Part shown: one piece after another, positions 6,883 through 13,524 of the stretch | How the letters are laid out: every line of letters begins with the position of its first letter | Position numbering within the stretch: the first letter of the stretch is position 1 | Assembly (NCBI GenBank): GCA_040877875.1 | Contig: JBBDNC010000169.1 | Span: forward strand, 1-13,524 | Origin: JBBDNC01 sp040877875 | Lineage (GTDB): Bacteria > Bacteroidota > Rhodothermia > Balneolales > Balneolaceae | Length of the DNA stretch: 13,524 nt | Reading direction: 5' to 3' | Position numbers and translations under genes: made by a program | Notes under the pieces: generated by a model | Told to the model about the DNA's origin: nothing | Databases searched by the model: none | Seen by the model: only the letters and a program-made list of their open reading frames with translations

Positions 6883-6919
6883 AATAAAATAAAATAAAAA
6901 AGGTTGTCTTCAATTGAAG
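6883..6919 (-). terminator. Possible intrinsic terminator after glmM
   Basis: Reading the minus strand, a perfect 12-bp palindrome CTTCAATTGAAG (6908-6919) starts 17 bases past the glmM stop and is followed, after six bases, by TTTTTT and a longer T-rich run (to 6883). The stem is AT-rich and short, and the T run is not immediate, so termination would be weak. The A/T-rich run could equally be part of a yicC promoter. Confidence 0.3.
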
Positions 6920-6936
6920 CTTTTCTTTAATAATCT

Positions 6937-8310
6937 TTAGAAATCCAGGGATTTATCCCCGTTCGACAGGATACGATTTATGACGCTGTCCGCCAATTCC
7001 CTTGCCTGATTCGCTGTGGCGGCTTCTGCATAGACCCGTACAATCGGCTCGGTATTCGATTTCCTGAAATGAACCCAACCGGCCTCAAAATTAATCTTGA
7101 CTCCATCGGTCGTATCCGTTTTTTGGGGCGGGAAGTATGTTTCAAGTTTTTCCAACAGATCGTCGGCATTCATACCGAGATCATTCAGTTGAATTTTGTC
7201 TTTGGTCATTTCATAAGAGGGAAGGGAGGAACGGTATTCAGAAGCACTGAGATCCCGTTCGGACAGCATCTGAAGGATCATAGCAATTCCAGCAAGAGCA
7301 TCCCTTCCATAGTGCAAATCAGGATTAATGACTCCACCGTTGCCTTCGCCGCCGATGACAGCTCCTGTTTCCTGCATTTTTTTTACCACATTTATTTCTC
7401 CGACTGCCGAGCGGTGGCAGATTTCACCATATCGGGAAGTGATCTCCTCTGCAGCCCTGGAGGAGGAGAGGTTGGTTGCGGTCGGGCCCGGTTTTTTGTC
7501 CAGAATAAAGTCAAATGCGGAGACCTGTGTATATTCTTCCCCGAACAGTTGGCCAGTTTCATCAATCAGGGCGAGCCGGTCGGCATCCGGGTCCGTCACA
7601 ATACCGAGATCACATTTTTTATTTTTAATAAAATTGCAGATTTGATCGAGATGCTGGGGGAGTGGTTCCGGGTTGTGAGGAAAAATTCCGGTCGGTTCAC
7701 AATTCAATTTGTAGACTTTTACTCCAAGGGCTTCAAGTAACAGAGGCACCGCAAGTGAACCGGCCCCGTTTACAGCGTCTACAGCTACGGTAAATTCAGA
7801 TTTGGCAATTTTGTTTTGATCGATGTAAGGTAATTCCAGAATGGCATGGATGTGAAAGGCGATCAATTCCTGATCTGTCGTCACATTTCCGATTTGATCA
7901 TAGTCTTTGTAGGCAAATTTCCCCTTTTCTGCAAGTTCCAGCACTTCACGTCCCTGTTCCTGATCGAGAAATTCACTTTCATCATTTAAAAGTTTCAGGG
8001 CATTCCATTCTTCAGGATTGTGGCTTGCTGTAAGAATAATTCCCCCGCGTGCCTGATGCTTCAGAACTCCCATTGCCACAGTAGGAGTCGGGACGATGCC
8101 TGCCTTAATTACATCGCATCCCACACTTTGAAGGGTTGCTGAAACGATATCTTCACAAATCTGGCCGGTCACCCTGGAATCGCGTCCGACAACTACCGTG
8201 CCTCCTTTCAGCCAGGTGCCGTAGGCGGCCGTGAATGTGACAAGATTTTCCGGTGTCAAGTCGGAGCCGAATATTCCACGAATTCCTGAAACAGAGATCA
8301 TTAACGACAT
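6937..8310 (-). CDS. glmM: Phosphoglucosamine mutase (alpha-D-phosphohexomutase family)
   Basis: Interconverts glucosamine-6-phosphate and glucosamine-1-phosphate for UDP-GlcNAc, peptidoglycan and lipid A. At 457 aa it has the four expected segments: N-terminal SVSGIRGIFG (6-15), the phosphoserine loop TASHNPEEWNALK with Ser96, the metal loop DPDADR (240-245), the sugar-specificity loop GGEGNGG (320-326), and the phosphate-binding RKSNTEPIVRVYAEA in domain 4. Classical GlmM has GEQSGH and phosphomanno/glucomutases GEMSGH in the specificity loop; GEGNGG is the form I associate with Bacteroidota-type enzymes annotated as GlmM. So the family is certain while the preferred sugar is inferred. The gene lies 39 bp downstream of the cobalamin adenosyltransferase gene on the same strand, suggesting co-transcription. 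Confidence 0.9.
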   Translation of the reverse strand: MSLMISVSGIRGIFGSDLTPENLVTFTAAYGTWLKGGTVVVGRDSRVTGQICEDIVSATLQSVGCDVIKAGIVPTPTVAMGVLKHQARGGIILTASHNPEEWNALKLLNDESEFLDQEQGREVLELAEKGKFAYKDYDQIGNVTTDQELIAFHIHAILELPYIDQNKIAKSEFTVAVDAVNGAGSLAVPLLLEALGVKVYKLNCEPTGIFPHNPEPLPQHLDQICNFIKNKKCDLGIVTDPDADRLALIDETGQLFGEEYTQVSAFDFILDKKPGPTATNLSSSRAAEEITSRYGEICHRSAVGEINVVKKMQETGAVIGGEGNGGVINPDLHYGRDALAGIAMILQMLSERDLSASEYRSSLPSYEMTKDKIQLNDLGMNADDLLEKLETYFPPQKTDTTDGVKINFEAGWVHFRKSNTEPIVRVYAEAATANQARELADSVINRILSNGDKSLDF

Positions 8311-8349
8311 AATAGAGGAAGCAGTTTGGCAGTTATAGGGTATATTTTT

Positions 8350-8892
8350 TTATTGGGGAGTCCAGGGTGTCTCCGGATAATTCGACTGACGGTTTTCATA
8401 TCGTGCAAGTACAAATAGCAGATCCGAGAGCCGGTTCAGGTAGGTGATTACAAATTCAGAAATCGGTGCTGTCTGATGACAAACCACGGTTGCACGTTCC
8501 GCCCTCCGGCATACCGTTCTGGCCAGGTGAAGGACGGCCCCGCATTGAGAGCCCCCGGGAAGGATAAAGTTCTTCAATGCAGGGAGCTCTTCTTCAAGTT
8601 CGTCTATGTGAGACTCCATTTGTTGAATCTGTTGCTCGCCGATTCTGTCGACCCGGGTCCGGGTTTGAAGAGGAGTCGCAAGATCCGCCCCGACTACAAA
8701 AAGATGATGTTGCAACTCTTCGAGGATTTTTTTCACCGGATCGCATGGCTGAAGTGAAAGTGCGAAGCCGACAACCGAATTCAGTTCGTCAACCGTTCCA
8801 TAGGCTTCAATGCGTTCGGAACTTTTGGATACCCGGTCTCCTCCGAAAAGGGAAGTGTTGCCGGTATCACCTTTTTTGGTATAAATTTTCAT
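8350..8892 (-). CDS. Cob(I)alamin adenosyltransferase, PduO type
   Basis: Transfers the 5'-deoxyadenosyl group of ATP to Co(I) corrinoid to form adenosylcobalamin, in salvage or final assembly of coenzyme B12. The 180-aa length fits the PduO/MMAB five-helix family. Diagnostic parts: the ATP-binding YTKKGDTGNTSLFGG (4-18), R20-V21-K23 then YGTVDELNS (31-39), ILPGGS (110-115) and the helix RTVCRRAER (125-133), which carries the active-site Arg and Glu. The ATG start gives the canonical MKIYTKKGDTG beginning. It sits upstream of glmM on the same strand. Upstream lies a 746-bp region without an intact gene, so its promoter should be there, but I could not identify one. No B12 riboswitch was recognised. 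Confidence 0.95.
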   Translation of the reverse strand: MKIYTKKGDTGNTSLFGGDRVSKSSERIEAYGTVDELNSVVGFALSLQPCDPVKKILEELQHHLFVVGADLATPLQTRTRVDRIGEQQIQQMESHIDELEEELPALKNFILPGGSQCGAVLHLARTVCRRAERATVVCHQTAPISEFVITYLNRLSDLLFVLARYENRQSNYPETPWTPQ

Positions 8893-9201
8893 ATCGTTTA
8901 TTTTGCTCTGAATAGGAGAGAGGGTCTATGCATACTTGAAAGAGGGCTTTGAAAAATCACTGCGTGTTCAAAAAATGAGCGTCTTTTTGCCCAATTTCTA
9001 CATTATCGGGATTTTAAAATCCTCACATATGCATAATTTGCTGTGGTTTTAATCCGCCGGTTGGCGGACAGGCTTTGAACTTGAACAAAAATCTTGGTTT
9101 TGCAAAGCCTTCTTGAAAGAAAGTAACGTTTTAAAACCGGAGGCTATCCGGATTCTTGTTTAAATTCCTCTTCATTTCCTTCTTCATCATGTCAATCGTG
9201 T
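8893..9201. other. Non-coding region upstream of the cobalamin adenosyltransferase gene
   Basis: No open frame of note on either strand; the longest ATG-started minus frame seen is 19 codons (MMKKEMK..., upstream of 9140). GGCTTTGAA occurs twice (8946-8954 and 9071-9079) and CTTGAAAGA twice (about 8937 and 9112), suggesting partial repeats. The 9053-9151 part is a hairpin cluster listed separately. Confidence 0.5.
9053..9151. repeat. Cluster of three hairpins
   Basis: TCCGCC-GGTT-GGCGGA (9053-9068), then AGGCTTTG (9070-9077) pairing with CAAAGCCT (9103-9110) across 25 bases, then CCGGA (9137-9141) with TCCGG (9147-9151). On the minus strand the last stem is followed by TTTT, a weak terminator-like context. 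The first stem has the same form as those at 3462 and 5349. It probably represents a dispersed intergenic repeat; it could also separate transcription of the remnant at 9202-9426 from the gene downstream. Confidence 0.5.
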
Positions 9202-9426
9202 TTATCTACGGGCAATAATTTCGTACGAAGAATCAAGGGGTTCGGTATGAACCAGTAAATGTTCGAAGTCTTGCAATTCCCGATGAAATGATTCCGTATT
9301 TTCAATTAAACAGGCGACCGTCAGGAGGTATCCCAAAAACCGGGAACCCCGGATTCGATAACTGGATTGATATTTTGTGGTAACGGTTTCCAGGTTGAAC
9401 GTCTGATTGATAAATGGATATTCAAA
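9202..9426 (-). pseudogene. Truncated YigZ/IMPACT-family remnant (tentative)
   Basis: A 74-codon open stretch on the minus strand, bounded by TAA on both sides, with no ATG. It translates with protein-like composition: FNLETVTTKYQSSYRIRGSR, then FLGYLLTVACLIENTESFHR and ELQDFEHLLVH. This resembles the N-terminus of YigZ/IMPACT proteins, where a Tyr-Lys-rich lead is followed by (K/R)GS(K/R)F(I/L)(A/G)Y, a PV-type strand and an acidic helix. The family's hallmark THHCYAYR segment, which should come next, is absent; instead the frame ends EIIARR-stop. Upstream in the same frame an ATG directly after GGAGGGT (9448-9450) is cut off after seven codons by a TAA at a run of nine T. I read it as the decayed front of a lost gene. 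The resemblance is by eye only, so chance or another family remains possible. Confidence 0.4.
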
Positions 9427-9513
9427 TTAAAAAAAAATTAACGAATACATACCCTCCAATTTAGACTTCTTCTTAATTGGAAAGGGATGAGGTTAGTATC
9501 TGGAGACTCCTTG

Positions 9514-9530
9514 CCTTTTACCATAAAAGG
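9514..9530. promoter_or_regulatory. Hairpin/operator-like inverted repeat upstream of sdhC
   Basis: CCTTTTA (9514-9520) and TAAAAGG (9524-9530) form perfect 7-bp arms with a CCA spacer, 108 bp before the sdhC start. It may be a regulator-binding site or a 5'-leader hairpin. In the surrounding 9427-9638 I found no TAnnTTTG promoter; weaker inverted repeats are CCAATT/AATTGG (9456-9461 with 9475-9480) and GTCTG/CAGAC (9584-9588 with 9595-9599). Confidence 0.3.
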
Positions 9531-9638
9531 AACGAATTTCAAAACTTGATATCGGAAATCATCACAACGGTGTTTAAGGGAGTGTCTGGATTCGCAGACT
9601 CGTTACTGACAGAATAAAAATATTTAATTCATTTACTC

Positions 9639-10337
9639 ATGCCTTCTATTATTGAAGCTGCAAGGTCGCAGGTGGGCCGGAAATTCCTGACGGGGATTAC
9701 GGGCCTGTTTCTGATTTTATTTATCATTATGCATTTAGCCGGCAACCTCACTGTATTTGGTGATGCAGAGGCGATGAACCGGTATTCATTGACCCTCCAT
9801 AATTTCGGTTGGCTTCTCTGGGTGGCTAGGATCGGGCTCGCCCTTACATTTATTCTACATGCATGGATAGGCTTATCCATTTGGCTGAGAAGACGAAAAG
9901 CCCGTCCGGATTCCTATTCGGTCTACAGCAGCAAGGGTGAACCGAGTAAGCAGGGGTTAAGCTCCAGAAGCATGGCGTTTACCGGGGTTGTATTATTGAT
10001 CTTCCTTGTCATCCACCTCAATACGTTTGCTTTCGGTGAGACGGATTCGGTATGGATTGACGGACAACAGGCCAGCGATTTGAAAAGCCTGGTTCTTGAC
10101 ACATTTCAGAGTCCGTTGTATGCCTTCGGATATACTTTTGTGATGCTCCTCCTTGGAGCCCATCTTGGGCATGGCTTTTGGAGCGCATTGACTTCCCTGA
10201 CAATGAAAAGAAAAAAATTATCTTCGGTCATCTATACGGTGGGAGTCATCTTTGCGATTCTCATGGCAGTCGGCTTCCTGTTTATTCCTCTTTATATTTA
10301 TTTCACAGGCGGGACTGGAGCTTTGATCAGCGGGTAA
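9639..10337 (+). CDS. sdhC: Succinate dehydrogenase cytochrome b subunit (b558 family)
   Basis: The membrane anchor of complex II: it carries two b haems and the quinone site, passing electrons from SdhB to (probably) menaquinone. The 232-aa length and five hydrophobic segments (about 17-37, 59-83, 113-132, 160-183, 205-225) fit the single-subunit b558 family used with Bacillus- and Bacteroidota-type enzymes, so no sdhD is expected. Candidate haem-ligand histidines sit within or at the ends of the helices: His32, His74, His126 and His175 or His178 (GAHLGHGFW). The start MPSIIEAARSQVGRKFLTGITG is typical: a short amphipathic lead then a GRK-type turn into helix 1. It is first in sdhCAB, preceded by a long upstream region and followed by a 149-bp gap before sdhA. 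Confidence 0.95.
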   Translation: MPSIIEAARSQVGRKFLTGITGLFLILFIIMHLAGNLTVFGDAEAMNRYSLTLHNFGWLLWVARIGLALTFILHAWIGLSIWLRRRKARPDSYSVYSSKGEPSKQGLSSRSMAFTGVVLLIFLVIHLNTFAFGETDSVWIDGQQASDLKSLVLDTFQSPLYAFGYTFVMLLLGAHLGHGFWSALTSLTMKRKKLSSVIYTVGVIFAILMAVGFLFIPLYIYFTGGTGALISG

Positions 10338-10486
10338 ACAAAACCGGTTTAACGAACGATTCCATCCATCTATACGAACCAACTTGTATTTCTGACCAGG
10401 AAGGGCAATTTCGACCTCAAAATTTTCCATAAATAAAATTAAATCGCTCTTTACAGAATCAGGAAGGCAAATTTCAATAAAGAAAT

Positions 10487-12406
10487 ATGAATTTAGATTC
10501 CAAAGTACCTTCAGGCCCTCTTGAAGAGAAGTGGGACAGACATCTGAATGAGATTAACCTGCTTTCACCGAATAATAAAAGGCAGCATACCGTCATTGTG
10601 GTCGGGACCGGGCTTGCCGGAGCTTCGGCTGCCGCAAGCCTTGCCGAATTGGGGTATAATGTTAAAAGTTTTTGTATTCAGGATTCAGCCCGCCGTGCAC
10701 ATAGCATTGCGGCACAGGGAGGGATCAATGCTGCAAAAAATTATCCGAACGACGGGGATAGCATTTGGAGGCTTTTCTACGATACAATCAAAGGTGGAGA
10801 CTACCGGTCACGTGAAGCCAATGTGTACCGACTGGCTCAGATTTCTAATGAAATTATTGACCAGGCAGTTGCACAAGGGGTTCCTTTCGCCCGTGAATAT
10901 AGCGGGTTGCTGGATAACCGGTCGTTCGGAGGCGCCCAGGTTTCGAGAACTTTTTATGCCAGGGGCCAGACCGGGCAGCAGTTACTTCTGGGAGCATATC
11001 AGGCTATGATGCGACAGGTTCATGCCGGCAGGATTGACTATCATCCCCGCCAGGAAATGCTGGATCTTGTGGTGGTAGACGGCAAGGCGAGAGGAATCGT
11101 AACCCGTGACCTGGTCAGTGGAGAATTTAAAAAATGGGCGGCAGATGCGGTAGTCCTTTGTACCGGAGGATATGGCAATGTTTTTTATCTGTCGACGAAC
11201 GCGAAGAATTCGAATGTTACGGCAGCCTGGCGCTGCCATAAAAGAGGCGCGGCATTTGCCAATCCATGTTACGTACAGATTCATCCGACCTGTATCCCGG
11301 TATCGGGTGATTACCAGTCCAAACTAACCCTGATGAGTGAGAGTCTAAGAAATGACGGGCGTGTTTGGGTCCCCCGCAAGAAGAACGATGACCGTAAACC
11401 GAATGAAATCCCGGAAGAGGAACGCTATTATTACCTGGAGGAAAAATATCCGAGTTTCGGGAACCTGGTCCCCCGGGATGTCGCTTCCCGGAATGCCAAG
11501 ATTGTATGTGACGAAGGCAGGGGGGTGGGTGAGACCGGCAAAGCCGTGTATCTGGATTTTCGGGATGCCATTGAACGGGACGGAAGAGAGGCCATTGAAG
11601 CCAAATATGGGAATCTTTTTGATATGTACGAAAACATTACCGGTGAGAATCCCTACCAGGTTCCGATGAGAATTTACCCGGCTGTACATTATACCATGGG
11701 GGGGCTTTGGGTGGACTATAACCTGATGAGTAATATCCCGGGACTTTTTGTAGCGGGAGAAGCGAATTTTTCGGATCACGGTGCAAACAGACTGGGAGCC
11801 AGTGCCCTGATGCAGGGGCTGGCCGACGGATACTTTGTGATTCCCTATACCCTCGGAGACTATATTTCGAATGCCGGTCTTGAAAAGGCAGACACCTCTG
11901 ATGATTCATTTGAGAAGGCGGTAAACCGTTCCATGAGTCAAATAGATAAGCTGCTTGGAGTACAGGGTGATAAAACGGTGATTGAGTTTCATCGGGAGCT
12001 TGGAAAAATTATGTGGGATAAAGTCGGAATCTCCCGAAGTGAAGAAAGCCTGAAACAGGCCATTGAGGAGATCCGCTCCCTTCGCAAAGAGTTCTGGCAA
12101 AATGTCCGCGTTCCGGGTGAAGCCAATTACTATAACAAATACCTGGAGTTCGCCTGCAGGGTTGCCGATTATTTTGAACTGGCTGAATTGATGGCTGAGG
12201 ATGCCCTGCAAAGAAATGAATCCTGTGGTTGCCACTTGCGCGATGAACACCAGACCGAGGAAGGAGAAGCACTGAGGAATGATGAGGATTTTTCATACGT
12301 CGCAGCATGGGAATACAAGGATGTTAACGGGAAATTGCAGGAGGAAATGCATAAAGAAGATTTGAATTTCGAATTTGTTGAACTTAAACAGCGAAGTTAT
12401 AAGTAA
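10487..12406 (+). CDS. sdhA: Succinate dehydrogenase flavoprotein subunit
   Basis: The catalytic subunit that oxidises succinate to fumarate at a covalently bound FAD on the cytoplasmic face. At 639 aa it is slightly longer than enterobacterial SdhA, as in the Bacillus/Bacteroidota form. Seen in order: the dinucleotide-binding VIVVGTGLAGASAA (36-49), RRAHSIAAQGGINAA with His72 as the expected FAD-linked residue, the active-site HPTCIPVSGDYQSKLTLMSE, PRDVASR (the segment carrying the catalytic arginine), HYTMGGLWVDY, and the FAD-contact FVAGEANFSDHGANRLGASA. The C-terminal helical domain has FACRVADYFELAELMAEDAL and ESCGCHLRDEHQTEEGEA. The 149 bp before it show no gene or clear promoter; TATTTCTG near 10385 lacks a partner -33 element. 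The start was chosen as the first ATG upstream of the FAD domain, and no strong Shine-Dalgarno site is near it. Confidence 0.98.
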   Translation: MNLDSKVPSGPLEEKWDRHLNEINLLSPNNKRQHTVIVVGTGLAGASAAASLAELGYNVKSFCIQDSARRAHSIAAQGGINAAKNYPNDGDSIWRLFYDTIKGGDYRSREANVYRLAQISNEIIDQAVAQGVPFAREYSGLLDNRSFGGAQVSRTFYARGQTGQQLLLGAYQAMMRQVHAGRIDYHPRQEMLDLVVVDGKARGIVTRDLVSGEFKKWAADAVVLCTGGYGNVFYLSTNAKNSNVTAAWRCHKRGAAFANPCYVQIHPTCIPVSGDYQSKLTLMSESLRNDGRVWVPRKKNDDRKPNEIPEEERYYYLEEKYPSFGNLVPRDVASRNAKIVCDEGRGVGETGKAVYLDFRDAIERDGREAIEAKYGNLFDMYENITGENPYQVPMRIYPAVHYTMGGLWVDYNLMSNIPGLFVAGEANFSDHGANRLGASALMQGLADGYFVIPYTLGDYISNAGLEKADTSDDSFEKAVNRSMSQIDKLLGVQGDKTVIEFHRELGKIMWDKVGISRSEESLKQAIEEIRSLRKEFWQNVRVPGEANYYNKYLEFACRVADYFELAELMAEDALQRNESCGCHLRDEHQTEEGEALRNDEDFSYVAAWEYKDVNGKLQEEMHKEDLNFEFVELKQRSYK

Positions 12407-12426
12407 GAATTCGCCAGCCGGATTTA

Positions 12427-12454
12427 CCTTTTCACTTTTGCATTCTGCCTTTTG
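12427..12454 (+). repeat. Degenerate 7-bp repeat array between sdhA and sdhB
   Basis: Four heptamers in phase: CCTTTTC, ACTTTTG, CATTCTG, CCTTTTG (consensus roughly CMTTTTG). It lies in the 106-bp sdhA-sdhB spacer, which otherwise shows no gene. Seen directly; the function, if any, is unknown. Confidence 0.65.
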
Positions 12455-12512
12455 CCCGGTGTCCGGATGATGATCGTAAATATCAAAATCTAAATACGTT
12501 TACCCCAAACAT

Positions 12513-13268
12513 ATGAGCAGTGAACAAATGACAATCCATCTGAAGATCTGGCGGCAGAAACATGCGGATGCCGCCGGCCGCTTTGAAACCTATACCCTGG
12601 ATCGTGTGAACGAACACATGTCTTTTCTGGAAATGCTCGATGTGTTGAACGAGGATTTGATCAAAAGCGGGAAGGATCCGGTGGAATTTGACTACGATTG
12701 CCGTGAAGGAATTTGTGGTTCCTGTAACATGGTTATAAACGGAAAAGCTCATGGCCCTAAAAAACTTACGGCTGTGTGTCAACTGCATATGAGAAATTAT
12801 AGCGATGAGGATACGGTTGTGATTGAACCGGCAAGAGCCGCTGCATTTCCGGTAATTAAAGACCTTGTGGTGGATCGCAGTGCTTTTGACCGAATTATCG
12901 AAGCAGGTGGGTACGTTTCAGTAAAAACCGGTTCGGCTCCGGAAGCCAATTCGATCCCGGTCAGCCAGAAAAAGGCCAATGAAGCCTTTGACTTTGCAAC
13001 CTGCATCGGGTGCGGGGCCTGTGTGGCAGCCTGCCCCAACTCTTCCGCTTCGTTGTTTACCGCTGCAAAACTTTCCCACCTGAACAGACTCCCACAGGGT
13101 GAACCCGAGAAGGAAAACCGGGTCGTGGCCATGGTTGAACAGATGGAAGAAGAAGGCTTTGGCGACTGCTCCAACTTCGCCGAGTGTGAAGCAGTGTGTC
13201 CGGTAGGGATCAGTATTTCCTCGATTGCTGAAATGCGGCGGGATTATCTCAAGGCGATTTTTGATTGA
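12513..13268 (+). CDS. sdhB: Succinate dehydrogenase iron-sulfur subunit
   Basis: The electron wire of complex II: it carries electrons from FAD in SdhA through three Fe-S centres to the haems and quinone in SdhC. In 251 aa all expected ligands are present. The [2Fe-2S] cluster is held by Cys63, Cys68, Cys71 and Cys89 (CREGICGSC...AVC). The [4Fe-4S] cluster is held by Cys164, Cys167, Cys170 and Cys229. The third, by homology [3Fe-4S], is held by Cys174, Cys219 and Cys225. The first 100 residues form the ferredoxin-like domain, the rest the bacterial-ferredoxin-like domain (TCIGCGACVAACPNSS). The ATG at 12513 gives the usual short lead before the first strand; a second ATG at residue 6 is possible. 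It is last in sdhCAB, ending 12 bp before the stop of the convergent valS. Confidence 0.98.
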   Translation: MSSEQMTIHLKIWRQKHADAAGRFETYTLDRVNEHMSFLEMLDVLNEDLIKSGKDPVEFDYDCREGICGSCNMVINGKAHGPKKLTAVCQLHMRNYSDEDTVVIEPARAAAFPVIKDLVVDRSAFDRIIEAGGYVSVKTGSAPEANSIPVSQKKANEAFDFATCIGCGACVAACPNSSASLFTAAKLSHLNRLPQGEPEKENRVVAMVEQMEEEGFGDCSNFAECEAVCPVGISISSIAEMRRDYLKAIFD

Positions 13269-13280
13269 CAGCCGGATAGG

Positions 13281-13524
13281 TTATCCTAACTCTTCAAACA
13301 GAGAGCGCAGTTTCTCCAACTTTGAAAGTGCGTCTTCTTTCTTATTCCGCTCTCTTTCCACCACGGAATCCGGTGCGTTTTCTACGAACTGATCATTCGC
13401 CAGCTTTTTCTCCACCGATTTCAAAAAGCCTTCCGTATCGGCAATTTCTTTCCGGATTCTTTCCCGTTCCTTGTCCAGGTCTATGAGTCCCTCGAGAGGA
13501 ATATAAATTTCGGACCCTTCTACA
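13281..13524 (-). CDS. valS: Valyl-tRNA synthetase, C-terminal end (partial)
   Basis: Charges tRNA-Val with valine. Only the last 80 residues lie in the window; the gene continues beyond the right edge. The visible part is the C-terminal coiled-coil tRNA-binding arm: EGSEIYIPLEGLIDLDKERE is the typical lead into the first helix, then charged heptad-like helix KEIADTEGFLKSVEKKLAND, the hallmark turn QFVENAPDSVVERER, and the return helix ending LRSLFEELG-stop. This arm is diagnostic of ValS. It converges with sdhB over a 12-bp spacer; a small GGATA-GGT-TATCC hairpin (13274-13286) spans its stop codon and could mark transcript ends in both directions, though this is weak. Confidence 0.93.
   Translation of the reverse strand, partial: VEGSEIYIPLEGLIDLDKERERIRKEIADTEGFLKSVEKKLANDQFVENAPDSVVERERNKKEDALSKLEKLRSLFEELG

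Noticed and set aside
8893..9201. Cobalamin riboswitch upstream of the B12 adenosyltransferase
   Set aside because: No B12-box-like conserved core or matching fold was recognised by eye, and the hairpins here resemble dispersed repeats. A covariance-model search would settle it.
1..13524. tRNA, rRNA, phage or defence-system genes
   Set aside because: None seen; all long frames that carry family motifs are housekeeping or simple accessory enzymes.

Overview
The window reads as an ordinary housekeeping segment from a bacterium of the Bacteroidota/Balneolota/Chlorobiota assemblage, with Balneolota-like as my best guess. Four things point there. The succinate dehydrogenase is a three-gene sdhCAB set with a single b558-type membrane anchor. 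RNA polymerase omega is short and of Bacteroidota-like type. One promoter matches the TTTG...TAnnTTTG pattern of that group. Strong Shine-Dalgarno sites are rare. The sequence comes from a draft assembly: it holds a run of 100 Ns.

Layout. (1) 49-1916, minus strand: a membrane-anchored protein that looks like a degenerate divergent polysaccharide deacetylase (YibQ-like), followed 2 bp later by an alpha/beta-hydrolase lipase. (2) 2060-3223, plus strand: a YghO-like GNAT-family protein behind a Bacteroidota-type promoter. (3) 3224-3456: a convergent intergenic region dominated by a 127-bp imperfect palindrome. (4) 3457-8892, minus strand: cobalamin adenosyltransferase, phosphohexosamine mutase (GlmM), YicC, guanylate kinase (Gmk), omega (RpoZ) and CoaBC. 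The yicC-gmk-rpoZ-coaBC order is the widely conserved one and is partly overlapped, which suggests co-transcription. (5) 8893-9638: 746 bp without an intact gene, holding a hairpin cluster and, on the minus strand, what looks like a truncated YigZ/IMPACT-family remnant. (6) 9639-13268, plus strand: sdhC, sdhA and sdhB, a complete respiratory complex II. (7) 13281-13524, minus strand: the C-terminal end of valS, convergent with sdhB and running out of the window.

Functionally the genes cover nucleotide and coenzyme supply (Gmk, CoaBC, B12 adenosylation), cell-wall precursor synthesis (GlmM), transcription and RNA turnover (RpoZ, YicC), respiration and the TCA cycle (SdhCAB), and translation (ValS).

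I found no undescribed multi-gene system. What deserves a second look is mostly non-coding or annotation-level. The 100-N gap is flanked by an exact 55-bp duplication, so it is probably an assembly artefact; closing it gives coaBC a normal length and stop. There is a family of small hairpins and a large palindrome, two 7-bp repeat arrays (one encoding a protein's C-terminus), a gene remnant without a start codon, and CoaC active-site substitutions.
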